Below, piece after piece: positions 16,436 to 26,088 of a DNA stretch of 64,000 bases (within the stretch, counting starts at the first letter, position 1; each line of letters starts with the position of its first letter). The notes under the pieces were generated by a model that searched no databases, was not told the origin of the DNA, and saw only the letters and a list, made by a program, of their open reading frames with translations. The translations under genes and the position numbers were made by a program. This DNA is from Chitinophaga pinensis (GTDB lineage Bacteria; Bacteroidota; Bacteroidia; Chitinophagales; CAIOSU01): the NCBI GenBank assembly GCA_945901065.1, contig CAMDKI010000006.1, forward strand, positions 1-64,000, given 5' to 3'.

Positions 16436-18175
16436 CTATTGCTTTATCAACTTATGATATGCTCGTGCACCTTGGCTGTTTCGTACCTCAAGCACATATA
16501 TGCCTGCAGCCAAATTATTTATTGAAACATGGTGAAACCTTGATGCACCTTGCGCAGCAACATCCATTATTAGTTTACCATCCAAGCTCAAAACCTTTAC
16601 CAAAGCATTATCAGCATTCGGAAGTTGCAGCACAATTTCATCAACTGCTGGATTTGGATAGACTTGCAAATCAAATGTAGCAATTGACGATACACCTGTA
16701 GTTGGCGTTGTGTCTATTGGTTCGTCAGGGAAATACTCATACATTTTCTCTATTGCTCCAAACAAATTCAACCTACCACCGGTAACCGTTATATTCGCCA
16801 AACTAGCATTACTATCCACGCCCTCTAAAATAAACCGCTTAGCCCATAAAGCGGCACTATCAGGGTACATGGTTGCATAGTCGGCAAACTCTTGGTTGGG
16901 CACCGAGAAAAGCAATGCAATGGCCCCAGTAACATGAGGAGTAGCGCCGGATGTGCCACCAAACGCATCAAAATCGGAGTATGCATCAACGGTATAAGCA
17001 TCCTCTCCAGGGGCACCTAGGTCAATACTTACAGTACCATAACCTGCGTACGTTTCTTTTACATCGTCTCTTTTGGTATTGGTTACTGCTATTAAGTAAT
17101 CACTGGGGCAACTTGTAGGCATATCGCCTGTAACTTCAATATCCCAATTTTCATTAGCCGTTGCGCCTGCATTCAATATACCAGCTTTTCCCAATGAGTC
17201 GTAGAAGCTGCACCATAGGGGTGCGTCGGTATATAACAACTGATCTACGCCCCAAGAGGCATTAGTGGCTATCACATAAGCTCCTTTTGCCCCAGCTGTG
17301 CCATCATACAACTTGCGGTTATCCAATGCATATTCGTATGCAGCAAGTGCTTCTGCTTCATCGCCACCACCTGCAATAATCATCAATTTTATATTCCAGT
17401 TTACTCCAGAAACGCCATAGTTGTCATCTCCTTTAGCACCAACTATCCCTGCCACTGAGCTGCCATGCCAACCACCTGCTTCCCAAGATAAAGTGTTGTA
17501 CATTTTATCATTTCCACTATAAGAGTTCCAACCCCTATAATCATCAATGTAGCCATTACCATCATCATCAATGGAGTTGTTAGGTACCTCCAGATTGTTT
17601 TTCCACCAATTTGATACCATATCGGGTATAGTTGTATCCATACCATCGTCAATAATAGCCACAACAAGGGTATCTCCTTTGGGTGTAACACCCCCAGTAG
17701 TAATATACCAAGCCAACTCTGCGCTTATATCAGCACCTGCTACTCCCCCATTTCCACCACTATTGGCATACTGCCATTGTAAGCTATAATAGGTATCGTT
17801 AGGTTGTTTACTGTTGGTACGCTTTTGAACTACATGATTGTACTGCACAATTTCCACTTCTGGCAATCGATAAAGTGCCATGAGTATCTCCTCTTGTGGA
17901 AGCAGCAAAGTATGGCCAATTAACCAGATATTCATAGTGTGCGCCACAGGCCGAACTACCGATAAACCGTATTGTTGAACCAACTCTGGATATAAAGCCA
18001 ATAACTTTTCGGCATTTATACCAGATTTAAAGCTCACTAACAGTTCATTGGGTCTTACTTTTTGACTATTATCAACAGAACTTGAAGTGTTCAAGAAAGG
18101 ACTGCTTTGACCTGTAACTAAGGTTGAAACAAAAAGCGAAAAGCTAACAAACAACAATAATCGTAAATTCTTCAT
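16436..18175 (-). CDS. Secreted subtilisin-like S8 serine protease with T9SS sorting domain
   Basis: A 579-residue secreted protease. Signal peptide at residues 1-22, then a short propeptide-like region with the family phrase VVQKRTNSKQPNDTYYSLQW before the catalytic domain. The triad is visible: Asp in VVAIIDDGMD (about 171), His in WHGSSVAGIVG (about 235) and Ser in GTSGATPHVTG (about 405). Calcium-site-like IDDDGNGYIDD lies between Asp and His. The last about 80 residues, starting at DLQVYPNPAVDE, form a type A T9SS sorting domain ending in AYHKLIKQ. It should be exported through T9SS and degrade extracellular protein. Stands alone between gcdH and a small membrane ORF. Confidence 0.94.
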   Translation of the reverse strand: MKNLRLLLFVSFSLFVSTLVTGQSSPFLNTSSSVDNSQKVRPNELLVSFKSGINAEKLLALYPELVQQYGLSVVRPVAHTMNIWLIGHTLLLPQEEILMALYRLPEVEIVQYNHVVQKRTNSKQPNDTYYSLQWQYANSGGNGGVAGADISAELAWYITTGGVTPKGDTLVVAIIDDGMDTTIPDMVSNWWKNNLEVPNNSIDDDGNGYIDDYRGWNSYSGNDKMYNTLSWEAGGWHGSSVAGIVGAKGDDNYGVSGVNWNIKLMIIAGGGDEAEALAAYEYALDNRKLYDGTAGAKGAYVIATNASWGVDQLLYTDAPLWCSFYDSLGKAGILNAGATANENWDIEVTGDMPTSCPSDYLIAVTNTKRDDVKETYAGYGTVSIDLGAPGEDAYTVDAYSDFDAFGGTSGATPHVTGAIALLFSVPNQEFADYATMYPDSAALWAKRFILEGVDSNASLANITVTGGRLNLFGAIEKMYEYFPDEPIDTTPTTGVSSIATFDLQVYPNPAVDEIVLQLPNADNALVKVLSLDGKLIMDVAAQGASRFHHVSINNLAAGIYVLEVRNSQGARAYHKLIKQ

Positions 18176-18258
18176 AGGGAATTTAATAAGTAAGAAAACT
18201 ACAAACCAATATGAACATCTTATAACTTCAGCCCTGAAAATAGACTAAAATCTTGAAG

Positions 18259-18360
18259 CTATTTCTTGTTCTCGTCTTCATTTTGGCTTGGCAACAAATA
18301 GATAACCACTGCCAATACTGCTGCAAATCCAAGAAAAGCTAAAACGAGGCTCTGAATCAT
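18259..18360 (-). CDS. Small 33-residue single-pass membrane protein
   Basis: An ORF with ATG at 18360 and TAG at 18259 encodes 33 residues: MIQSLVLAFLGFAAVLAVVI and then a charged tail YLLPSQNEDENKK. It has one strong membrane helix (about residues 4-22) and a hydrophilic end, the layout of known bacterial small membrane proteins. A TACTTTAG box (close to TAnnTTTG) is at 18379-18386, 18 bases upstream. It sits in the 314-base gap between the S8 protease and the giant T9SS protein, all on the minus strand. Function unknown. The evidence is the shape of the peptide and the spacing, so chance is not excluded. Confidence 0.55.
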   Translation of the reverse strand: MIQSLVLAFLGFAAVLAVVIYLLPSQNEDENKK

Positions 18361-18430
18361 GTGACTTATTATACGGCTCTAAAGTAGTGGATTTAAGGAT
18401 TACTTCGCTATCTAGGGCAAGATTAAATCA

Positions 18431-18466
18431 AAAAAAAACAGGCGCAACTGTAAGTTGCGCCTGTTT
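18431..18466 (-). terminator. Rho-independent terminator of the giant T9SS gene
   Basis: Perfect 14-bp stem aaacaggcgcaact/agttgcgcctgttt with a 3-base loop. On the minus strand it is followed by a T-run (the A-run at 18431-18438). It lies 23 bases after the stop of the gene starting at 23961. Confidence 0.9.
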
Positions 18467-18489
18467 AATACTTTAAAGCCCAATGCCTA

Positions 18490-21400
18490 TTACCTGCTGA
18501 TTACAACGCGGTGCACGCTGCTGTAATTATCCGATTGTATTTGCACAAGGTAAGTGCCAACGGCTAGTGTTGCCATATCTAATTGCAATGGGCTATTACT
18601 ATCCACTTGATCGTACTGTTCTTTCATCAGCAATTGACCTTGAACACTGAATACCATTAGGTTTAAGGTATTGCCATCCAGCCCTTCAACTCCAAAATTG
18701 AGCACGCCCGTAGTTGGGTTAGGATAAAGGCCCACTGATACTTGCGCATCTAGTTCATCGATACCTGTACAAGAGCGCACGCTTACCGTGTAGCTAGTAT
18801 AGCTTGTGCAGCCTTCGCTATTGGTAAACTCGTAGGTGAGCACATACTCGCCAAAACCAGCAGTTGAAGGATTGAAGCCTGTGCCTGAAATACCTGAGCC
18901 ATACAAGGTACCACCTAATGGCGCTACGTTCAAAGCAATTTCAACGTCATCTTCAATGCAATACTCAGGGTTTAGGCCGCTAAGCAACAAGTTGGTAGCT
19001 GGTTTAATTCGGGTGCTTGCTGAAGTACTGGTTATACAACCATTTACATCGGTATAAGTGTAAGTAACCACATAAGGACCACCTGTGCCAGCGGTATCTG
19101 GCGAAAACACACCGCCAACTACACCGTTACCGCTAAACACTCCACCAGCAGGGAAACCAGAAAGCACTACCAACGGTGCATTTACGCAATAGGTGCTATC
19201 CAAATTATCGATACCGATTGGCAATACGTCGTTCACGGTTACCGGTGCATCCAAGGTTGCAGCACAACCGGCACCATCAGTATAGGTGTAGCTAATGGTT
19301 TGCGCACCAGCACCTGCAGTAGCAGGATTAAAGAAAGTTCCGCTTACTCCGTTTCCACTAAAAGTACCACCAGCAGGCAAGGCAACTAGGTTTATGGAGT
19401 CGCCATTTACGCAATAAGTGCTGCGCAAACCAACCCATTGCAATATTGGGTTGTTAACCACTTCGGTAAGCTGTACATTGTTATTGCTGCAGCCATTGCT
19501 ATCTACAAAAGTATACGATAGGATGTACGGGCCACCCACACCAGCAGTGGTTGGGTTGAAAGAGGTTCCCGAAACACCAACACCAGCAAATGTGCCACCG
19601 GCAGGAGTTGCAACCAGCTCAACCGAATCTGATTGAACGCAATATTGTGTGGCAATAGGGTCGAAGGTTACGGTTGGCAAATCATAAACGGTGATGCTCA
19701 CAGTATCTACGGCATCGCAGCCGCCTGTTATAGCTACCCTATATGCTAAATCGTGAACACCCACGCCAGCAAAGTAGGGCACAAATGTACCGTTGCTTAT
19801 ACCAGGACCTGTAAAGGTACCCCCTGCTGGCGTTGCCGTAAGCGTTACTGGCAAAGCACTTAGGCAATACGTACTATCGGCTAAAGTAAATTGTGCAGTT
19901 GGCGATAGTGATACGAACACGTCGTAAGTAGCAGTATCGGCGCAACCAAATGCATTACTTACCGCATAGCTTATCGTGTTTACAGCATTGGCAGTTGCTT
20001 GAGAAGGATCGAAAGTTGCGCCTGAAACACCATTACCAAAAAACACCCCACCCGATGGATTGCCAACTAGGTTAATCACTTCATCGCCAGAACAAATGGT
20101 GTCATTCAATCCGCTAAGGCTAGCATTTACCCCAGGGCGAACGTTAACCGTTGCCGATGCAGCAGAGGTACAAGCCCCATCGCTACCCGTTACGGTATAC
20201 ACTGTAGTATCAGCAGGCGCAACCGTAATAGCTGCCGTGGTGGGGCCATGGCTCCAAACATAACTGCTGGTGCCCGATGCGGTGATGGTTACGCTATCGC
20301 CTGAGCAGATGGTTGTATCGGTAATATCAAGGGATACGCCGCTAACCGTTACTTGTTGAATGGTAGTGAATGCGCAAGACGAAGGTATAAAGCGAACCGA
20401 CGCACCAATTGAAGTCCAATCTGTATTGTTGCGGCCCGGCACTGCGAAGGCCTGCGTACCTGTGGCGTTTTCGATACCTTGGGTAGCCGAAGGGCCTCCA
20501 TCATCGGCAATACAATTAATGCAATGAATCTCAATTTCGTTAGTGGTTTCTTGCAGTACAATCTGCGCTTGAACTGCGCTTGGGCTAAAGAAGTGAAAGG
20601 CATCGAAATTAATAACCATAGCACGGTTGGGCGCTGTACCCGTTACAAAATATTCGAAACCGGATAGCTCCAAATCATCCCACATAAAAGCAACCACCGC
20701 GTTAGGGACATTGTTATTAGGTAGGGTTTGATTTGAAAATGCGGAACCTGTGCTTGAAACATCGAAGGTTAAGAAACCATTGGTGCTTACTTTCAATTGG
20801 GTATAATCTTGCCCAAAGAAATTGAAACTGAATCCGATGGGTATGGCGTTTGACAATTCGTCGTCATTGTCGACGTAATTGTAGGTTACGGCACCTGCGC
20901 CAGTAGGTAGTATATTGTAGGTAAAATTGGTATCGACGGTGTATCCTAGCAATGAGTCGTAAACGTAGGCTATATCATGCACTCCTGCACCTGCAGCCGA
21001 CGGGTCAAAATCATTGCCTGTAATACCCGGGCCACTAAAAGTACCACCTAAAGGGCTGCCAGTTAGCGTAACAGGGGTATTGCTCGATGCGCAATAAGTG
21101 CTGCCCAAACCACTAAACGATGGTGTAAAGTTAACCACGTTGTAAGTAATAGAAGTGCTGTTAGCACAACCTGCCGAGCTGGTGTAGTTGTATGTTACCG
21201 TGTGGCTGCCAACCCCTGCTGTAGCAGCAGAAAATACGCCACCACTTACACCAGGGCCACTAAAGGTGCCACCCGCTGGGGTAGCTACGAGCGTAAATGC
21301 AGGTTCATCAAAACAAATAAAGGTATTGGCAGTAGTAATTAAAACTGCCGGTATTGGGTTTACGGTAACTAATATGGTATCTCTGCCTGCGCAACCTAGG

Positions 21401-23961
21401 CCAGCATCAAAATACTCGTAAACTACATTGTGAGTCCCTGCGCCTGCATCGGATGGGTTAAAGTTGCTACCGGTTACGCCTGGGCCACTAAAGGTGCCAC
21501 CTACAGGGGTGCCTGTTAGCGCATAATCAATGTTTACATTGGCACAATAGCTAGAGGCTATACCCGTAAGCGTAACCGCAGGCGACGTGTTAACGGTAAC
21601 CGTAACCGTATCGGTTTTGGTGCAACCGTTTAGGTTTGCCGTAAGCACATAGCTAGTAGTGGTTAATGGCTGCGCGGTTGTTACGGGCGAGTTGGGGTCT
21701 GCAAGGCCGGTAGTTGGCGACCAAGAATAAATGCCAGCAGGAACACCGCCAATGGCAAAGTTGTCGATAGCTGCCCAATACTCCCATCCGCCTAAGTCAT
21801 CGTAAACAAAACGAAGGCGCATATTAGCGTTTGCGTATGGCACAAGGTCAAACGTTACGTTCTGGAAATTGGTCAATGACGTTCCGTTGATGGTTGAGGT
21901 ATACACGGCCAAGTTTTGATAAGCCGTTCCATCCCAAACCTGGATGCTGAATTGGCTGCCCAAATATTCGCGGAAATGAACATCCAAATTTACCAGCAAA
22001 ACACCGTAAGTAGTGGCATCAAAGCTAGGCGACAACAATTCTACTCGGTTAACTTGGCCATTTCCGGCATCATCATCATTAAAACTGGCTAGGCAAGAAC
22101 CATTGAAACCATTAGCTCCGCCATAACTAGGCACATTAAACAGCCAGTTGGCCGAGCCAGAAAGCGCATTTGCGGTCCAGCCAGAAGGCAAGCCACAACC
22201 ATTAAAGTTTTGGGCTTGCACAAGCACCAAATTCACACTGTCAGCATCACCAATACTGGCAACATCACCAGCACAAATTACTGCATCGGCACCAGCACCC
22301 ACAGGAGGCAGCGAGGTAAAGCTAACCACTGCATCTTCCGTACCATTGCAACCGCCACTGGTTACGGTAACACTATACGTTCCGGCAGCCGAAACAGTAA
22401 TGGTTTGTTGTGTTGAGTTATTGCTCCAAAGGTAAGTAGCACCGGGGTAACCAGCATTTAGGGTTACACTGCCACCAGGGCAAATGGTGGTATCGTTTAA
22501 GGTAACCACCAAGTTACTTAAGATAGTAGCCGTTGCATTATCCGTATTAGCACAGCCAAACGCATCGGTAACGGTTACCGTGTAGCTGCCCGTAGTAGTA
22601 ACGGTAGTAGTTTGGGTGGCGTCAGTATTGCTCCACAAGTACGACGCAAAGCCAGAGCCAGCATCTAACGTAGCCGAGCCAGTGCCACAAGTTGATACAT
22701 CGGGCACATTTACTATTGGCAATGCCCTTACAATAACCTGCGCCGAATCAACACCTTTGCAGCCGTTACCATCGGTTACGGTTACCACTGCAGTGTATGT
22801 GCCAGCGGCAGGTATTACAGCAGTAATAGTTGCAGTGGTTTGGGTCGTATTCCATACATAACTTACACCACCAGTGGCAGTAAGCGAAGCCGGCTGGCCT
22901 AAGCAAACGGTATCGTTCACTCCGGCATCGGCAGTGGGCCTAGGGTTTACAAAAACCACCACATTATCGGTAGCGGTGCACGACCCAGAAGTGGCCGTTA
23001 CGGTATAGGTGGTAGTGGTAAGAGGGCTTACGGTTACATTGGCACCTGAGCCGGCTCCGTTGCTCCAAGCATAGGTGGTGCCACCGGTAGCTCTTAAGCT
23101 TGCCGAACCGCCAGCGCAAATAGTGGTATCGCTTCCAGCATTGGCCGTTGGGGCCGAAACCACGGTTACTGTCTTTGTTTCCGTGTCGGTAAGTATGCCA
23201 TCGCCTACCGTAAGGGTTATGGTTTTGGTACCAGTAGTGCTGTATGTTACACTATGTGGGCCAACCGAGCCTGCCGTTGCTGGTGATGCACCAGCACCAA
23301 AGTTCCAGTTATACGTAGTAATGGTACCTGTGCTACTATTGGTATAGGTAATGGCATCGCCAACGCAAACGGTGGTATTGTTGATAGTAAAATCGGCACT
23401 TAAGCTGGCAGGTTGGCCTTGGCCTGCAAAACGCAAGGTATCCAAGTACGTTTGGTCGCCTGTTACCGCGCCATCGTTATTGGCACCTAAGCCTGCAATG
23501 TAAAAAGTTACGGGGCCAACATAGCGAGTTGGTTTCCATTTAAATGCCCAAGCATTGGTAGAGTTGGCATTGTTGTGACCAACATACTGCCGGCTATTGC
23601 CGCCCGTGTTTAATGATGTGGTAGTAGTGCTGTTAAGTATAAAGTTACCAGCAGGGAATCCATTACCATCGACAGCAGTTACTTCAAAACCATAGGCAGG
23701 CGTGCCGGCGCTATTGTTTACAAACATGTTGTAAGTAACAGCAGTATCATAAGTTGCTGGGCGGCTAAGTATGTCAATTCTGAAAATGTTGCGGTTGGTA
23801 ACCGGCGTGCTTACATGGCAGCCCGATGCGGAGCAATTGAGTTCTCCCGGGGCATTGGTATAGCCTGTAGGTGGTTGTGTGGCGTTGTTGAAAGCTTGCG
23901 GTGCAATCAATAGAATTAAAGACAGCAAAAAAGCTACGGTAAGTATACTTCCTTTACGCAT
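18490..23961 (-). CDS. Giant secreted multi-domain T9SS protein (choice-of-anchor V, PKD and Ig-like repeats)
   Basis: An 1823-residue secreted protein. Signal peptide (residues 1-22); an N-terminal choice-of-anchor V or Reeler-like domain (about 30-185) with the cysteine-rich CSASGCH; a PKD domain (about 190-270, with TYNWNFG); several 70-80-residue Ig-like repeats with ICAGGSASL, CLGQPASL and ICPGGSVTL; a sandwich domain (about 580-720); then nine repeats of about 80 residues with the pattern GGTFSGPGVSG...F.P..AG.G....Y.Y....GC. The end (from GLYPNPTTGVLNFGVEG) is a type A T9SS sorting domain. No enzyme domain was recognised, so a surface adhesin or matrix role is inferred. Terminator at 18431-18466. 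Confidence 0.92.
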   Translation of the reverse strand: MRKGSILTVAFLLSLILLIAPQAFNNATQPPTGYTNAPGELNCSASGCHVSTPVTNRNIFRIDILSRPATYDTAVTYNMFVNNSAGTPAYGFEVTAVDGNGFPAGNFILNSTTTTSLNTGGNSRQYVGHNNANSTNAWAFKWKPTRYVGPVTFYIAGLGANNDGAVTGDQTYLDTLRFAGQGQPASLSADFTINNTTVCVGDAITYTNSSTGTITTYNWNFGAGASPATAGSVGPHSVTYSTTGTKTITLTVGDGILTDTETKTVTVVSAPTANAGSDTTICAGGSASLRATGGTTYAWSNGAGSGANVTVSPLTTTTYTVTATSGSCTATDNVVVFVNPRPTADAGVNDTVCLGQPASLTATGGVSYVWNTTQTTATITAVIPAAGTYTAVVTVTDGNGCKGVDSAQVIVRALPIVNVPDVSTCGTGSATLDAGSGFASYLWSNTDATQTTTVTTTGSYTVTVTDAFGCANTDNATATILSNLVVTLNDTTICPGGSVTLNAGYPGATYLWSNNSTQQTITVSAAGTYSVTVTSGGCNGTEDAVVSFTSLPPVGAGADAVICAGDVASIGDADSVNLVLVQAQNFNGCGLPSGWTANALSGSANWLFNVPSYGGANGFNGSCLASFNDDDAGNGQVNRVELLSPSFDATTYGVLLVNLDVHFREYLGSQFSIQVWDGTAYQNLAVYTSTINGTSLTNFQNVTFDLVPYANANMRLRFVYDDLGGWEYWAAIDNFAIGGVPAGIYSWSPTTGLADPNSPVTTAQPLTTTSYVLTANLNGCTKTDTVTVTVNTSPAVTLTGIASSYCANVNIDYALTGTPVGGTFSGPGVTGSNFNPSDAGAGTHNVVYEYFDAGLGCAGRDTILVTVNPIPAVLITTANTFICFDEPAFTLVATPAGGTFSGPGVSGGVFSAATAGVGSHTVTYNYTSSAGCANSTSITYNVVNFTPSFSGLGSTYCASSNTPVTLTGSPLGGTFSGPGITGNDFDPSAAGAGVHDIAYVYDSLLGYTVDTNFTYNILPTGAGAVTYNYVDNDDELSNAIPIGFSFNFFGQDYTQLKVSTNGFLTFDVSSTGSAFSNQTLPNNNVPNAVVAFMWDDLELSGFEYFVTGTAPNRAMVINFDAFHFFSPSAVQAQIVLQETTNEIEIHCINCIADDGGPSATQGIENATGTQAFAVPGRNNTDWTSIGASVRFIPSSCAFTTIQQVTVSGVSLDITDTTICSGDSVTITASGTSSYVWSHGPTTAAITVAPADTTVYTVTGSDGACTSAASATVNVRPGVNASLSGLNDTICSGDEVINLVGNPSGGVFFGNGVSGATFDPSQATANAVNTISYAVSNAFGCADTATYDVFVSLSPTAQFTLADSTYCLSALPVTLTATPAGGTFTGPGISNGTFVPYFAGVGVHDLAYRVAITGGCDAVDTVSITVYDLPTVTFDPIATQYCVQSDSVELVATPAGGTFAGVGVSGTSFNPTTAGVGGPYILSYTFVDSNGCSNNNVQLTEVVNNPILQWVGLRSTYCVNGDSINLVALPAGGTFSGNGVSGTFFNPATAGAGAQTISYTYTDGAGCAATLDAPVTVNDVLPIGIDNLDSTYCVNAPLVVLSGFPAGGVFSGNGVVGGVFSPDTAGTGGPYVVTYTYTDVNGCITSTSASTRIKPATNLLLSGLNPEYCIEDDVEIALNVAPLGGTLYGSGISGTGFNPSTAGFGEYVLTYEFTNSEGCTSYTSYTVSVRSCTGIDELDAQVSVGLYPNPTTGVLNFGVEGLDGNTLNLMVFSVQGQLLMKEQYDQVDSNSPLQLDMATLAVGTYLVQIQSDNYSSVHRVVISR

Positions 23962-24058
23962 GGTGGTTGTTGTGTGTTAAGCATTAAGTATATAGTGGCA
24001 AAAATAACCTATTAAAATGAAAAATGATTGATTTGCTCCTATTTTACTGTTTTGGCTT

Positions 24059-25687
24059 TTATTCTTCAGCCAAAAACGGATAGCGATAATCGTGCGGTGG
24101 GCTCAACGTCTCCTTGATGGTGCGCGCCGATACCCAACGATATAGGTTCAATATTGAACCGGCCTTGTCGTTAGTACCCGAACCTCGGGCACCGCCAAAG
24201 GGCTGCTGACCTACTACCGCACCCGTAGGTTTATCGTTGATGTAATAGTTGCCAGCAGCATGTTTCAGTTTGCGATTGGCTACTTCCAAGGCGTATCTAT
24301 CTTGAGAAAACACTGCGCCCGTAAGCGCATATGGCGATGTGGTATTTACCAAATCCAAGGTTTCTTCCCACCTATCATCTTCGTATACATATAGGGTAAG
24401 TACCGGACCAAAAAGCTCTTCACACATAGTGGTGTACTTAGGGTCGTTGGCAACAATTACGGTTGGTTCAATGTAATAACCCTTCGTTTTATCATATCCG
24501 CCACCTACTATTATCTCTTGCCCATCGGCTTTGGCGTTATCAATATACTTGGCTAGTTTATCAAAAGCAATTTCATCAATAACGGCATTAATGAAATTAT
24601 CAAACCGCTCCACGGTGCCTATCTTAAAGCTCTTTACATCGGCCACCAGCTTCTCTTTCACGGTAGGCCAAATGCTTTTGGGTATGTATGCTCTTGATGC
24701 TGCCGAGCATTTCTGTCCTTGATACTCAAAAGCTCCCCTTGCCAAAGCTACTGCCACTGCAATAGGGTCGGCACTAGGGTGGGCTATTACAAAATCTTTG
24801 CCTCCCGTCTCCCCTACTATGCGCGGGTAGCTCTTGTACTTACCCATGTTCTCGCCAATGGTCTTCCACATAAAGTTGAAGGTGCGTGTAGAACCCGTAA
24901 AGTGGATGCCCGCAAAATCGGGATGAGCGAAAACCACATTGCCGGCCACAGGGCCATCGGTATATATCAAATTGATTACCCCATCGGGCAAACCCGCTTC
25001 TTTCAATACTTTCATGGTAAACCAAGCGGAGTATATTTGGGTATTCGATGGTTTCCAAACCACAGTATTACCCATTAATGCTGGGGCTGTGGGCAGGTTG
25101 GCACCTATTGAGGTAAAGTTAAACGGTGTAACGGCAAACACAAACCCTTCCAGCGGGCGGAACTCCAATCGGTTCCATTGCCCCGGTGGCGAGTATGGTT
25201 GCTCGCTGTACATTTGCGTGGCATATGCTACATTAAATCGGTAGAAATCAACCAATTCGCAAACGGCATCTATTTCTGCTTGGTACACGTTTTTCGATTG
25301 GCCTAGCATGGTAGCCGCATTGGTAACAGCCCTATACTTGCTAGCCAACAAATCGGCAGCCTTTAAAAAGATGGCAGCGCGCTGCTCCCATGGGGTGTTT
25401 TCCCATTGGTCTTTGGCCGCTAGGGCTGCATTTATAGCATCGCGCACGTTCTGTTCATCGCCATGATGGAAATAGCCAAGCGTATGCGAAATTTCATGTG
25501 GTGGGTGTATGGCAACTTTATTATTGGTGCGCACTTCTTTCCCTCCTATAACCATTGGTATATCTACCTGCTGGCTTTTAAGGTCTTTCAAAGCCGCTTT
25601 CAGCTCAGCACGCTCTGGCGAGCCAGGCGCATAGTTCTTTACCGGTTCATTTACCGCCTTCGGCACACGAAAAATAGCATTAGCCAT
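24059..25687 (-). CDS. pruA: L-glutamate gamma-semialdehyde (P5C) dehydrogenase
   Basis: A 542-residue NAD-dependent aldehyde dehydrogenase of the single-function P5C dehydrogenase type, which oxidises glutamate semialdehyde to glutamate in proline breakdown. The catalytic cysteine is in YQGQKCSAASR (about C327) and the general-base glutamate in VGETGGKDF (about E294). The N-terminal segment, with APGSPERAELKAAL, is typical of this subgroup rather than of general aldehyde dehydrogenases. Its length fits the family. No proline dehydrogenase gene lies beside it in the window. Cytoplasmic. The upstream gap holds a palindromic repeat cluster. Confidence 0.95.
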   Translation of the reverse strand: MANAIFRVPKAVNEPVKNYAPGSPERAELKAALKDLKSQQVDIPMVIGGKEVRTNNKVAIHPPHEISHTLGYFHHGDEQNVRDAINAALAAKDQWENTPWEQRAAIFLKAADLLASKYRAVTNAATMLGQSKNVYQAEIDAVCELVDFYRFNVAYATQMYSEQPYSPPGQWNRLEFRPLEGFVFAVTPFNFTSIGANLPTAPALMGNTVVWKPSNTQIYSAWFTMKVLKEAGLPDGVINLIYTDGPVAGNVVFAHPDFAGIHFTGSTRTFNFMWKTIGENMGKYKSYPRIVGETGGKDFVIAHPSADPIAVAVALARGAFEYQGQKCSAASRAYIPKSIWPTVKEKLVADVKSFKIGTVERFDNFINAVIDEIAFDKLAKYIDNAKADGQEIIVGGGYDKTKGYYIEPTVIVANDPKYTTMCEELFGPVLTLYVYEDDRWEETLDLVNTTSPYALTGAVFSQDRYALEVANRKLKHAAGNYYINDKPTGAVVGQQPFGGARGSGTNDKAGSILNLYRWVSARTIKETLSPPHDYRYPFLAEE

Positions 25688-25763
25688 GGTGTAATATTTG
25701 GTTAAACAATAGCGCCGCTAAGATAGGAAATTTTGGCCTACGGCCTGAAGGTGGGTAAAGCTC

Positions 25764-25908
25764 GGATTACAAATCCTATGCTCGGTGCATTCGGATTGCA
25801 AATCCGAATGGGCGCTGTGAGCTAAAAAATAAATCCCGAAGGGATAAAAGTAACGTATGCCAATTCGGATTTGCAATCCGAATTCCATAGCCGCGGATTT
25901 GCAATCCG
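25764..25908. repeat. Cluster of four extragenic palindromes (REP/BIME-like)
   Basis: Copies: ggattacaaatcc at 25764-25776; attcggattgcaaatccgaat with outer arms at about 25789-25809; its reverse complement form aattcggatttgcaatccg at 25862-25884; and gcggatttgcaatccg at 25893-25908. Two copies are in each orientation, so the whole cluster can also fold as one large inverted repeat. This resembles bacterial REP/BIME elements. Confidence 0.75.
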
Positions 25909-25998
25909 TTTTTTAACACACCCATCCTCCAATGTCAAACAATTGTAAACTCCCTCCATTTATCCCAAACCATCCATCGCAATCCACCCACATTTTCC

Positions 25999-26006
25999 TA
26001 TTTTTG
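25999..26006 (+). promoter_or_regulatory. Possible minus-seven box for peroxiredoxin
   Basis: TATTTTTG matches TAnnTTTG and lies 82 bases upstream of the ATG, which would give a leader that includes the hairpin at about 26025-26051. No TTG was found 17-23 bases upstream, so the call is tentative. Confidence 0.35.
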
Positions 26007-26088
26007 CGGCGGCAGGAACATTTTGCACCGACCGTGCGTTCTTGTCGGTGTTGCAACAATCAATACTAAACCTTAAAACCAGATAATT

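Larger units (their letters stand above)
25688..26088. other. Intergenic region with palindrome cluster and a hairpin leader
   Basis: This 401-base gap between divergent pruA and peroxiredoxin contains four GGATTGCAAATCC palindromes (25764-25908) and a TCCCGAAGGGA mini-palindrome (25833-25844). A hairpin with arms caccgac and gtcggtg spans about 26025-26051, 38 bases before the peroxiredoxin start. No gene seen. Confidence 0.6.

Noticed and set aside
25764..25908. A CRISPR-like array
   Set aside because: The units are palindromes in both directions with irregular spacing and no constant spacer length; no cas gene is present.
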